Below are positions 13,401-25,800 of a DNA stretch of 64,000 nt, piece after piece. This stretch comes from Echinococcus granulosus (taxonomy: Eukaryota > Platyhelminthes > Cestoda > Cyclophyllidea > Taeniidae). How positions within the stretch are numbered: the stretch's first letter is position 1; every line of letters begins with the position of its first letter. A program made the position numbers and the translations under genes. The notes under the pieces were generated by a model, which saw only the letters and a program-made list of their open reading frames with translations, had not been told where the DNA came from and ran no database searches. Location: assembly GCF_000524195.1 (NCBI RefSeq), contig NW_020170402.1:862814-926813 (forward strand), written 5' to 3'.

Positions 13401-16400
13401 ACAAAACAAGGCAAGGCTCAGGGTATCGTGCCTAATAGCATCTTAATTATTTGTTTATTTTAAAAGCATTTTTCGGTAGACTTGGCAAGCCAAGTTTTGG
13501 TAGTCTAGACCATAGTAATCCAGACATGACTAGACTAGACTAGAAAGAACAAAATAGGGTTAAGCTATTTCATAATAGGCAAGAATAGCCATGCGCAATT
13601 ATAATGTCCCATCCATACTTAGTCCTCTCTACTAGGAGCCAACTGGATTCATTATCAACCTATCACGTCAATTCGATTACTGGTTTGTTATCATTCTTAA
13701 TGGACCAGGGTAAACTCGACAGTAAATGGGACACTCCATTTATTGTTGTAGATAATAAAAGTCAGTGTTCAAACCTTAAGCTGCTCAGTGGGTTTGGGAC
13801 TGGAAACCCATTTGTCATTACCTTAGTGCATTCATCCATCCCTCTTTTTAGTTCATACATCTATTAATTCATTTCTCTATTCATCTATCCACCCACTTAT
13901 GGAAATGGATGTCAGTGTTTTACTTTTCGACTTTGTATTTCTGAGGTGCCTGTCAAAGTGAACAATCTGTTGACAATAAAAAAAGGGTGATTGTGTACCT
14001 CTGTTGGAAAAAGTAATACTTAAAGTTGATTTGAGAGAAATGCTAATGATTTTATATTTACATCAGGGATCATTAGTCTGCATTTTGAGATCTACTACGC
14101 TTCAGGATAGACTTTCATGAAATATTATAGTGCATATGTACGAGAAAAAGCCTTTATTAGTGCTTCTAACTTAATTTTTTAGGTAAATACCTACCTCCTA
14201 CTTATTTACACACCTGCGTGCCTGTTTAGCTACCTATCTACCTGCCTGCCTACACGCTTACCTACCTTACTTTTTTAGGTGTCGCATGAAGTGCTCTCAT
14301 CAACGGGTTTTGCGGCATAAATACGAAAAGTGAGACGTAAATGAGTTTTGAGGTAAAATGGGGTATCATGCTTTACGCAGACAAAATTTATTTATTGGCT
14401 TTGCTGCCCTTTGCTCACCGCGTATCACTTCACTGAAAATTAAGAGAAGAACTTTGGAAGTATCCAGCACACGAATTATATAAATATTATTTTGTCAAAG
14501 AAAAAAAATTTGTTTTTAAAAGCATGCTTTGCTATAGAATACTGTCCACCGCTCTCTTATAATTTACTATATTAGAACTCTATCTTGTTTTTTTAATTTT
14601 AATGATATTTAATTTCTCAGCACAGTACTTACTTGGCAGTATGGCGAAAACAGAATGTTTTAATGTCAACATTACTGGAAGCCAATGGAGAGCAGACTTT
14701 TACGTTGTAAATGTTCTCTAGTCTATTCACTGTTTTGCTTAGTAATTATGTTGCATTTCATTGCCATTCTGGTTTTCAAAGTGATGTGGCTTCTTTATCA
14801 TATCTATATCCAAAGATAATACGGTTGCTGTCTGTTGTCGCGATCACAGATTTCTTCAAGAAAGCGATTATGGCAAATTAAAAGTGCAACGCTTTTAGAC
14901 AAGCATTAATAGTGAGAAAATAATGTGTGTGTTTAGGAAATCAATAAAGCTCTTCCCTATTTTAGCTGTTTAAAAAAGGTTAATCAAATGAGAATAATAA
15001 AAAGATGCGCAGTCAGAAATTCACTTAGAGCTCCTAGCAGAGTACAGTTTATACTGCGACCTCTAAGCCCAGCGATTCGCTCAACCAAGAACATTGATGC
15101 TTTTTTCCTAAAAAGAGATATATTGAGGATGGGAATTAACAGTCCACATCACACCATCACTAGTAATTAATTTGACAAAGCCAACCCATCATATCAGTGG
15201 GAGATAAAGAGCTTTCTCTCGATTAGAGACTGTAAGTGTGCACTTTGTGAGACCCTGACAAATTTCACTTCAAGACTAGTCATAGGTAACCAGCTAGGAT
15301 GTTTCAATCACTCAGACTGTGTGTCTCTTTATCGTGATAGAGTTCCCTTATCGTCCCAGCTACAAATGACAGCATGGCATGAGGCACCACAATAAATATC
15401 TGTGCTCAATATCAGTGAAAGAAATTTCAAAAAAAGCTAGTACATAAAGGATATCTAACTCGTCATATTCGCATAGTAAGTAAAAAAGGCACTAAACAAA
15501 AGTGCATTATATATTTTCAAAGCAATGCCCTTTAGGCATAAACATGTTTATACAAAAAAGCTTATAATAGGGCACTGCAGCTTCGAATGAGCAAGAAGTG
15601 TATATTAAAGTAAAAAATTAACTAACAATGTCGCCTCACACTTCAATTTTATTTCGTGGTAACCACAAACAATACAACAGTCGTAGAATTGAAGTGCAAA
15701 TCGTCCACTTTGTTTACTGCAGAACATTCCAAATAATAACAGACTTCAAGACTATAAGAGTCATAAAATGCACAAAACTTTACCTTAAATGCTAGGCGAT
15801 AATTTTCAAGAAAAAAAAACCAATTTTGCAATAATTAGGCAACATTATAGCATTATGGTTATATTGAGGCTAAAGTCTATGCCAATACAATTGTCAGACT
15901 GTCAACGCTAATCTCTTTAAACTAAAAAAAAGGTGCAATTCAAAAGCCAAAATAATGCACTTTTTTTGTTTCAGCACTTACCATTTTACTAGCGCATACT
16001 AATTCTATTTTTGTCACTTTACTGGCGGTACATTGAAACAATAAAACCTTACGCAGGTACTTTGTAATGTTTAAAAGGCGAATTTTCCTGGGTATTGCCG
16101 CAAAAAAAAAGTTAGTATTCTTTTAATGCCGGCAAACTTGTAATTAAAAATTTGGAAATTATCCCTTATGAGTCTGCATATAAGAATCATAGTACTTTTT
16201 AAATTTGACAGTCACATTGTTATTGACAAATGTGTATTGGGCATAAAGAAGACTCGAATTTTACCGATTTTGGAAGCACTAGATTATTTGCAACAGAAAC
16301 ACCTTTTTTTAAATCAAACTGATTGGACACTTGGCCAAGTACTTTAAGGAACTCTGATCTAATGAACAGTCTGCTTTACTTAAATTTTTTGATCAACATG

Positions 16401-18298
16401 ATCGTTTTGCTGCCCAGGGGATTTCTTACAACTTGGGAATTTTAAAATTTTTTTTATATCAGGTAGTCAAGACGTTGTAATTTATGTCAACATTAATGAG
16501 CAGATTTGTTAGGGATAAAAAGTACTCAACTAACCTATTTTTACGTATTTAGGCAATCGAGTAGGTACAGTACTATCAGCGAACTCGCACAATGCGAAGG
16601 GGATCAGGGTCCCTTAGCTAAAAAAAGACCGTATTTATTGCACCATAGCGTCAGATAGTTTTGGTAGCTGAAGCCACTGAATCCTTTTGACAGACCCTGA
16701 ATATCGCTTTTCTTTCTAATGGTGACGACAGATCCCAAATGTCTATTTAACTTCGCATCTGCAAAAATTTTACACAACTGTAGATATTTATCCATGATTA
16801 GCTATGGCAAAGATCGTTTGCCTCAATCTAATATGGACCTAAATATCTGTTACCTAAGGCCTTTTACGTGGTTTAGAATGTTTGGCTCGTCTGCATAAGT
16901 AAGGTAGTTAAATGCTACAAGTAGATGGGAAGGTGACACTAGTAGTTTTGAAGTTGTAGTGTTGTTAGTTGTTAGCGTTGTCAAGTGGGCTTTTACCCTA
17001 ACGGAGCTTGGGATTCAAAACGGTTTAGTCAGTATTTTTTGAAAAAATGTTGACTTTGATGTAGCATTTGATGGTTTACAGCGGCAGTTGGTAGCAGATG
17101 AAATGGTAACTTTTAGATTAGCATCATGTGGACTATAATTGCTATTAATCTATTTGTTAAACCAGGTCATTAGTATTAGTCAGAATGGCTCTAATTTTAG
17201 ACCTTGTAGAAGACAGTGTTGATGCTCCGTGTAATCATTAAGATAATGAGGTTGGTTAGACTGCACTCTTGATGTTCTTGAATTCGTTCAATACGTTTGC
17301 CTTTGGCGACCTTGATTAAAAAGGCGTGCCAGTCTTAAGCAAAAGAGGCGAAGACCTCCAAGGAGTAAACGCTTTGAAGATTGCGTGCAGGTTAGATTGT
17401 GATATTCAAGAATTGGAACAAGGATAATAAATTTATTGTCTGATTTCTTTGAAGTGGCGCAAAAGGTGATAATTCTTAATCGTCTTCCAGTTGAAAAAAG
17501 TTGAGGCTGTAACATATATGCAATGCAGGTATTGGTGGTTGAAGTTGCAGTCTTGCGATTGTTTGTTGACTGGAATCTAAATGTTTTGCAGACTGCTGGC
17601 ATTGTGGTTGTGCTGCATGGAACATGGCGTTGCGGTCATAAGTGCTGCGCCGCTGCTTTAGATACCATTGCGTTTGTAATGTAGAGGGATATCAGCGTTT
17701 GAGGTTCAAAAAGTAGAAGTATATCTAAAGCACTATTCTTTCTCATCGGTCGTTAGAACTGAGGTACATCCTACAACTCATTCTTTTGTGGCTCCCGTGT
17801 ACGGTCGCTCAACTACTTATATCGAGTATTACCCATGGAATGCGTACGAGAGATTTTACCTTTCTAAACATTTGTTTCTTTTGATAGTCTTTTTATTGCT
17901 ATGCAATTCTTTGTCTTTCATGCTCTGCAGTTGCCTCTACTCAGTTTACTGCTGTTGATTTTTATGGTGTGCTCATTGTCTTTGCAAGAGTTTGGTTAAG
18001 CGTTGGAAGAGGTAGCTAATGTGCTGACTGCACAACATATGGTGATGCTAAGGATGGTTATTTATGTCTTTTTTATACTTAAAAAAGGCGATATTATTGA
18101 GATACTGCATAACAACTAGCCTCATTAGAGTGATAATCAGTAAAAATCAAGCCAAAAACACTTTTTTTGGCCTTTTTGGTTTTAGGGCTTTCAACCTTTG
18201 CATTTTGCAACTATAATCATCACTTGCTTCATCTTATTTTTAGCAGGCCCCAAAGCCCTCTACTGCAGTACACCACATTCTCATTCACACATTGTAAG
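10498..18298. other. Gene-poor AT-rich DNA
   Basis: No supported exon. It contains degenerate CATC/ATCC-type tetranucleotide tracts near 11340-11480 and 13835-13900 and a TACC-rich tract near 14180-14280. Short hydrophobic open frames (for example 11046-11291 minus) reflect T-richness and lack splice or homology support. Confidence 0.55.
14183..14280. repeat. Degenerate TACC/CTAC simple repeat
   Basis: A low-complexity tract built from imperfect TACC and TGCC units, bounded on both sides by the string TTTTTTAGGT. It resembles other decayed tetranucleotide tracts in this window. No coding role is seen. Confidence 0.6.
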
Positions 18299-18616
18299 CT
18301 ATCTTCGTCTTTTTCCTATTAAATTAGGGAAAGTTGTTTCCAACCATTTCTTTTTGTCCGTCATTAAAAAAAGTATGCTTTCGTTCATGCCGTAGATTGT
18401 CCTGTAAATGTAGATGGCATAGCTATCCTTTCTTCTCTTATTTGCCTTGTCCGTCTTCGGCACCTTTGCCTCAAGCGCCTTTTTTGCAGCTCTGCTTGAA
18501 AGTTCTTTGCAAGCTACAACACGAATCTTTCTATTACTACCTTTTTTAAACCTTTGTATTTTTTTTGTCTTTCCTTCACCACCAGTAACAAACTGCAACA
18601 CCATCAGTGCACGCAT
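18299..18616 (-). pseudogene. Truncated histone H2B-like pseudogene
   Basis: A 105-codon minus-strand frame with a lysine-rich tail followed by KRRKDSYAIYIYR (the last eight residues at 18401-18424). This matches the end of the H2B tail and start of its first helix (KRKESYAIYIYK in typical H2B). Right after that match the histone fold is lost: the expected KQVHP and the long central helix are absent and the frame runs into unrelated sequence. A second lysine-rich minus-strand scrap (ESPKTKKAKKS) lies at about 18160-18200. I read this as a decayed partial H2B copy. A divergent H2B-like gene with a missing exon is less likely, since H2B genes normally lack introns. Confidence 0.5.
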
Positions 18617-18884
18617 GATCCAATCACAACGATTGTAATTGCGTCAAACATCCACTTTGTTCCGAGCACGAGTGAGTACAAACAGGAGAGCAGAGTGAGG
18701 ACAAGAAATAATCTAATCCTAAAAGCGTTAGCTGAAAAGCTAGCCATTTGAAACTTAGTTTGGTCTTTAATTTTCCACTGCCTAGAAAAGTTTGCAATGA
18801 GGACCTCAGTGTCCAGATGTAGAACAGTGTAGTAGGTAGTGAAGTGAGATGGCGCAAAGTAGAGTAGAGCAGAACAGGTTACCT

Positions 18885-18900
18885 AAGCTTAGCTAAGCTT
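18885..18900. repeat. 16-bp perfect palindrome
   Basis: AAGCTTAGCTAAGCTT equals its own reverse complement. It lies just downstream of the H2B-like remnant in a stretch rich in GTAG/GTAGAG units. No function is evident. Confidence 0.7.
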
Positions 18901-21418
18901 CAGGCAACTTAATGTGGCGTAACGCAGTGTAGTAAAGATGTAGTTTTATCTCCTATTTAGGACGTGGTTAACGAAAAACTAATAAATTTCTCATATTTAT
19001 CAGGTCTACATGATCATCAAGAGGTCTAGAAACTCTTGATTGATTACCTGGAGAGAGGACAGGCAACGACCACGTGTACTGGCTTAGAAACTATGCGTAC
19101 ATAAAGCAATAGCATCACAAATCACTCTTTTTTTATGAAAACAAGGTATCTTGTTCTTATTTACTTACTTATTTCTAATGAGTGCATGTTAACTTTATTG
19201 CAGACGTAAGGGAAAGAAAAGCAGCATTTTCTGATTCGGATGCCTTTTAAAGTATAAACAGGGAACTTCACATCCTAAAATAAAATTACTGCATGACTGA
19301 TTTTACTTCTAATTAGGGTATTACTGAAAGAACTGGTTAAGCTATGCTTTACCAATCACGAAGTCTATTAAACAAACTACGCAGCTCAGACCTAGTGCGC
19401 ATTATGTAAATGCACCCTAACCTTAACAAAGTGTCAACCATTATCTTTATAAACAGTACATTCTATGCCATTCTGTATAAAAATTACGCAAAAAAAGTAA
19501 AGAAATTGCGTTTAAAAACAACTAAAAATTCACGCTTTAATTATTTACATGACTAAGGGCCAAACTTTTCGTAGTCAGCAGGAGTTAGATCCTGTTAAAA
19601 TGCATTACTTTAATCATAGATGCTAGCGTATTTGATTTGATTCCACCCCACTGTTTTGTTTTTATCTTTTTATAGCCTGAAGAGTGTCAACTTTATTATT
19701 CATCTTGTTGCTTTTTTGTAATGCTTTGGTCTTTATCAAACTATACTAATCATTTTGACGCTCTTTTCTGTTTTTAGCTTTTAAAAACAGGTAAACTGCA
19801 ACAAATATCATTTTTGTAAGTTTGAGTGCCAGCATCCAGCTTAAAAAAACAATAAAACTTGTTTATTATTTGTCTTTTAGCGCTGTCACTAAGGCAAAGG
19901 TGCCGTCTATTAGGTTGAGAAAGCTACTAAAGTTGTGACTGTGATTGACAAAAAAACTGAATTGCTATATACGTTTACGGTGATGAGAATAATCACTGCT
20001 CACAATAATCAGATAGTTTTGCAGATAAAAAAAGGGTTTTAAAATATGACTAAGAATTATAAATAAGAATCTATCCGATTTTTTAAAACGAATATTTTTA
20101 GGCAAAATAAAAGTAAAAAACAATTGCATTTGTTGGTTTTCTATTAAAACTGTTAGCAAAACCATTAGAACTTTAAGTGTGCTATGTATCACAAAACCAC
20201 TAGTAAAATAATAGCATTAGGCCAAGAAATGTGCAAATTAGTGAACTTCTTTACCATCTAAATAATAATGTAGTGTTTTTTTTATGTTTTTTTGCCATTT
20301 GATTTATGAATTTTGTTATTTTGTAAGTACACGAATGTTTTAATCAGTTATAATTCTTGAAACTAATTATTCGTCAAAACTGCGGAACAAAGGATTTGCA
20401 TATTCGCTTTCAACCCTTTAGTTTGGCTAGATGTATTATGCTGAATAGGATCAGCAAACAATTCTTATGCTGTGCCCTAAGCACAGAAAAAATTGAGATA
20501 AGAAAGATTTGAACTACTTCTACTTCTCCTAAAAAGAATGATTAAAATGATTTAAAGCCGTTTCGTTTGCTCCAAAAATACAAGATTTCACATGCTTGTG
20601 CTTCTTTGGTTACCCAACGCTTGTATCGCTATCGTTGTATCAGTAAAGCAGGTAAACTTTTGACAAAGCGACACTTTAAAATTCATGACTTTTCATTGAA
20701 GCCTTGTAGTTGAAAATGCATAAAAATGCTTTTGTTCGCAGATCAAACTCCGTTCAACTCTAAAAAGATGTCAGACAAATTTGTGCCTACTTAAACCTTA
20801 GGTCGTAAAGGTCTCTACTGTGATAGGATGTGAACTCCAGTAAGCATCTGTCTTCTATCGTTCCTTAAAATCACCACTACGGCGACTGCTCTGTTTATAA
20901 GAAGTTATGCCAATTTTGTCCACGATGCCTTATCTGTGTGCAAGAAAAAAATTAGAGAGATACTAAGCAATGACATATGCAACGACATATACTAAATAAT
21001 CCTAATGAGTGTCAATTTATCAAAAGCTACTTCACGGAGAGGATGCAAAGCTCGTTCAAGACCTGACGGAATAAATTAAAAGGTAAAACATAGGTTTACA
21101 TTGCCATCAGCGGCTAGCAAAGACAGTCTTCCTTGTCCAATTTTATGGGTTCCTTTGTATCCGCTCTCTTCACTTAACTTACCTCCACATCACTCACATG
21201 CTCTCTTTTCGCTTCCACTTAATGCCTCTTAATACTACGTGCACAGGCTCCTGCCCTGCCTGTCCCTAATTGTGCCTCTAAACCTATTTATTTTTTTAAT
21301 TTTTTTGCCCGAGTGCCGAGGGCTAGGTAAGTTAGGAGGATTGCTGATGCAGGCGTAAATAAGAATTGGGTGTGTTAGTAGACTGAAAGCTTGTATAGTG
21401 ATGCTCAATGGCTATAAT

Positions 21419-21431
21419 GGGGGGGGGGGGG
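21419..21431. repeat. Homopolymer G run (13)
   Basis: Thirteen consecutive G on the plus strand. The length may be unreliable in the assembly. Confidence 0.9.
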
Positions 21432-22740
21432 TGAGTGAAAGGAAAAGCAAAGCTGGTAGGTAAAAATCAGGGTTTATGATGCTATATTCCTGTATAGTCT
21501 GACTCATTTGAACTCAGCGTCATTCTTGAACTCCTCATGCCCACTCAACTACTTTTATGATAACGTGACACTGTGTCCAACGGAAGCTGCCACTACTGCA
21601 GGTCACAACAGATAAACAACTTTAAGGCAAAGAGTTTTATTTTAAGCAGTAACTGGTCTTTCATTTAGAACTTTTGAAGCTGCAAATGTAATCCCCGCAC
21701 TTTTTTCCGTGACGGTTAGCTGGACAGATTATTCCCTGGCACTCACATTTGTAGACATGCAAAAGGATACTCGGGATACGGCACTCAGGGGTTTGTGCAA
21801 ACCAACATACTCTTTAAAGATGTATCTATTACCTTAAGTAAACTATCTTCCTTGATATTCAAATGCAGAGTTCGAAATGAATGCTCATTCGTAAGTCAGA
21901 ATATCAATTTCCTTGTTATGTGAGTACTAATGTATTTAAATCCCGTTGACTTGTGGGCTTCCTTTTGGTCTTAGTGACATCTATAATTCCCTATAGAGAA
22001 AATATTCTTACCCATTTCTTTAAAAGTTAAAATTACCTTCATGAGTTTCAATGTTTGCAGTGCTGCTAATAGTTACATAACAAATGTTTTATGTTTAAAA
22101 CGCTAAAAATGCGTTATCAAACAGTTAATCGATTTAAAATTCAGCTATTAGCGCAGTATATCTTTCATTATTTCACTGAGAATGTACCTGACGACAGTAT
22201 TTGACAATTAGGATCACTTGTCATTTAGGAGGTATGACTACAAGTTTGATCATTTAATTACAAGGTAGGAATGAAGACATTTGCATCACTGACGATGCTT
22301 TAACGGGGTCTTATTAGCTAACCCTGTGCTTTGGATATAAGTAGTGAAAGAGCCTTTGCGTTTACTGCTGCAAATAACAATACCGTCGCTGTAGCACGGC
22401 CTTTTGCAAATATAAACCTCACATGCTACTTCATCTAGATAGCTTGAAGCCATTTTTATTTTAAAAAAGGAAGAAAATGATTTGCTTTAATTTAACTTAA
22501 AAGATTAAATACTTTATGCAATTAGCACCCTCATAGCGGCAGTAGCTCACTTTAGAGGACTCTGAAAGGCAGCGTCCATTTCCCATTTTCTCTTCAATTG
22601 CACACCTGTTTGAGTCTTGTGCACTAATGCTCCTGAAAGGCGTCTACATCTCACCTTATGATTCACGATAAGTAGCGACCACTTAGTCTGCTGTGCTGAT
22701 TACTTATTCAAGTAAGGGTGTCTGCGCTTATTGTCATCGC

Positions 22741-22872
22741 AGTAGAAGTATTCGTAAAAATCAGCAATGTGCAGCGTACTTAGAGGTACCACGGATCGCA
22801 CAATCCTGACAACAAGGATGGTTGTACTCGATGGTGATGGAAGAATGCTGTTAGTTCGGGGTTTCATTACTT
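22741..22872 (+). repeat. Dispersed 132-bp repeat, copy A
   Basis: Aligns by eye over its whole length with 30742-30873 in the same orientation, at roughly two-thirds identity. Shared landmarks are GTAGARGTATT, GTACCACGGAT, CTGACAAC and CATTACTT at the end. It is probably an old copy of an uncharacterised repeat family. Confidence 0.55.
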
Positions 22873-25800
22873 GTTAACCTAAAAAGTTCGTCCAAACCAA
22901 CTATAAAAAACACGTCTGATCAAGAATTTTGCATCCAGCACTGCATGATCTGCGATAAGTAAATCGACAAACTGGATTACTATCATGCTTCACCTCAACC
23001 TCCATTGAGACGCGACATTCACGTCACGTACACTTCGTGGTTTCGATTTTCAATTAACTAGAGGGAATATTGTGTGAGGACCATACAAAGCGTTGCTTTG
23101 ACTGGTCAAGATTTTATCAAAAAAGCAGCGATTTAATCCTTTACTCCATGATCGCCTTTTAAAATATCGCTTTAAAAAAAATGAAGTACAAGATCTCTTT
23201 TAAAATGTTCACTAAAAAACGAATGCCCTAGTTTCTGAGTATTTCTGTTTCGGCAGACTACTACAATCTCCAAAATAGGCTGCCTTACAATGAAAGATTT
23301 AAAGCCAATGTGGCAGATGCTACATCTAGAGGGGTACTGGAATTACCCCAGTACTGTGTGGGAGGTTTGCACAACCACTGTGAGCTTCACACTTCATAAA
23401 TTGGAGGAGTACATGTCAGAAAAGAAGCCGACTTCCCAAAATTAGTTTCTTTTAAACGTTCCCTATGCTACTACCTCTATACAGATAAGTTTTAAATTTA
23501 TATCACTTGTTTAGAGCAAATTTCCCTTAAAAATAGTGAGTAAGTTAGAGGTTTTGCTGATTTTACCACAAAACGAACTAATGAATTGGTTTAAACAACT
23601 CAAAACATCATCAGAGTGTATGACAAGGATGTGATCAACTAAGCTATAACATATTTTTTCCTTTTCAATATGGCGTTTTGTACCTTAGAATAAAAATTGG
23701 CATAGAAAGAATTAGCCCAGTATTAACTACGGTCAACTGCTAGTAATTTATGGATCAGTTACAGAAAACTTTCTCTTTTTACTAAGACAAAGGCTTCAGT
23801 TACCTTAATTAACCTCTGGAATCAACTTCTTTACCCTAATCTTTCCCCAAATTACCTTACTTTCTATTAAACAATTCTCGAAATTCCTATATCCTACCCA
23901 CCGTTTAATTTTTTCACAAATTTATAGTGAACTTATTATTAAGTAGCAAAGTTTGTACATTAAAACCACAGACGCTGCCAAGGAAACATTAAAGAGAACA
24001 GCATAGCTATGTGGATTTGCATACGGCATTTGGTCAGGATGATGTGCACCAAAAGACTGCTTTGCCCTTAAAAATAAGCAGAACAAGAAACAAATATGAT
24101 TACTAGTGGGCAATGAAGGGAAGAAAAATGGGAATTAATACATTTAAAAATATATTCTCATTGTCAGTAAGATGTGTTAAGAATCGCTGCTTCAGCAGTT
24201 TCAAAAACAAGGAGACAGTAACGTCACATATTTGAATCAAGCCTGTGTTGAAGAAAAAATTTTCTTGCAGTCATTTAAGTTAATAAATCAACTACTCTCA
24301 CCTTTTTTACTCACATTTAATTTCACCGTCCTGCTCAGGACAACATTTGTGCTCATATCTAGTACTCCAAGCTTTGTATTCCACAGCTGCAGCAATTTTG
24401 CTCACCTAAACGTACACACTCTTTTGATAAAAGACTCCAATAGCAAAATTTCTTAACGCATTGGAAACTGCTGAAAGGTTTTGTCTTATTTCTCATAGCC
24501 AAAGCATGCAACTGCAGATAAAGCCTTGAGAAAAGAGAAATGACGCCCCATCAAATAAGGAGCTCAACACGGCGATTATTCCAGCGAGTAAACTGGCATT
24601 CCGCAGAATCCCTGAATTTGTATACATTAGGACTTTATAATAGACCAATTATTATGTCAAACTGGCTAACACAAGCATTCAAGAACACAAACTCTTTCAT
24701 GGATTAGGATATGATGGGTATCGCCTTCCGCACCGAGTTAAAGAGTCACAGCAAAAAGGGAACTCCTTCAATTAATTACATCCACTGACTGGGTCCCTAA
24801 CATGTGTCTTATTAGTCAGAAGTTCTCAGTATCGATGACAAAGAAAAGACATCTTCGTTGAGGCTTTTCAAAATTTAGCAGATCGTTGGTATGAGTGTAT
24901 AAGGGTAGCCATGGACTGTTGTATAAATAATGCTGTTCCTACTTCTCAATAATTGTTCTTTCGTTATTAAACCAAAAGCCCTAGATTTACTCAAAAATCC
25001 CTCCCACACATAATTTCACATTCTCATTTCTAACTGCATTAAAGGACTGTGACAAAGGAGAATTGTTCCAAGTGCGTAAATGGCAGTAATTGTGCTGATA
25101 TATCATCATCAGGGGCAAATGTGATCTTCTCCTCCAAAAAGCTTATTTGGATAATCCAGCAGGGGCGATATGATTGCTAAAATGTACAGTTCCAAAGTCT
25201 CTCATTGGGCGGTTTGCACTATGGATTGCAAGTGTTAACAGTATGGTGGACACTGGGCAAGATGACTTGACCCAATGACAAGAGCTTCCAATGGTGCTAC
25301 CATTGATGAATGTAACTTAGCAACAAAATGTATAAAAAGTACTGCCTTATCGTTAAACAAAACTTTCCCATCTTCCTACTAAGGAGACACTTCAGCATTT
25401 GAGGATCAGAATAACTGTAAAGTGGAAATTAGAATTGGAACTGACCTGTTGGTGGAATGAAATTACGTGGGATAGATCTTTATAAGCACTTTGAATAATT
25501 TTTCCCTTCTAATTACCAAATTAAAAGAAGAGCAATTTAGTGATGATGTTGTTAGTGACCGTGAAAATGGCCGTTGCGGAAATGATATTTGATGTTTTGG
25601 TTTAGTCACAAAATTTTGACACAGACATTGGTAATCGCTAAAGAATATTGGCCGAAAGCATATGCTTGAGCCCTCAGCGCTATTCTAAAGAATGATGTAG
25701 AGGCGGAATGAAGAGGAAACAAGCTCTCATGCCATCTGAGTGTCGTGTAAAAAATTATGAGAAATGAGAAATGCCTCGAGGATGCATTTTCTGCAGACTT

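Noticed and set aside
21419..21431. G-run as a possible quadruplex
   Set aside because: A single homopolymer, not spaced G-tracts, and its length may be an assembly artefact.
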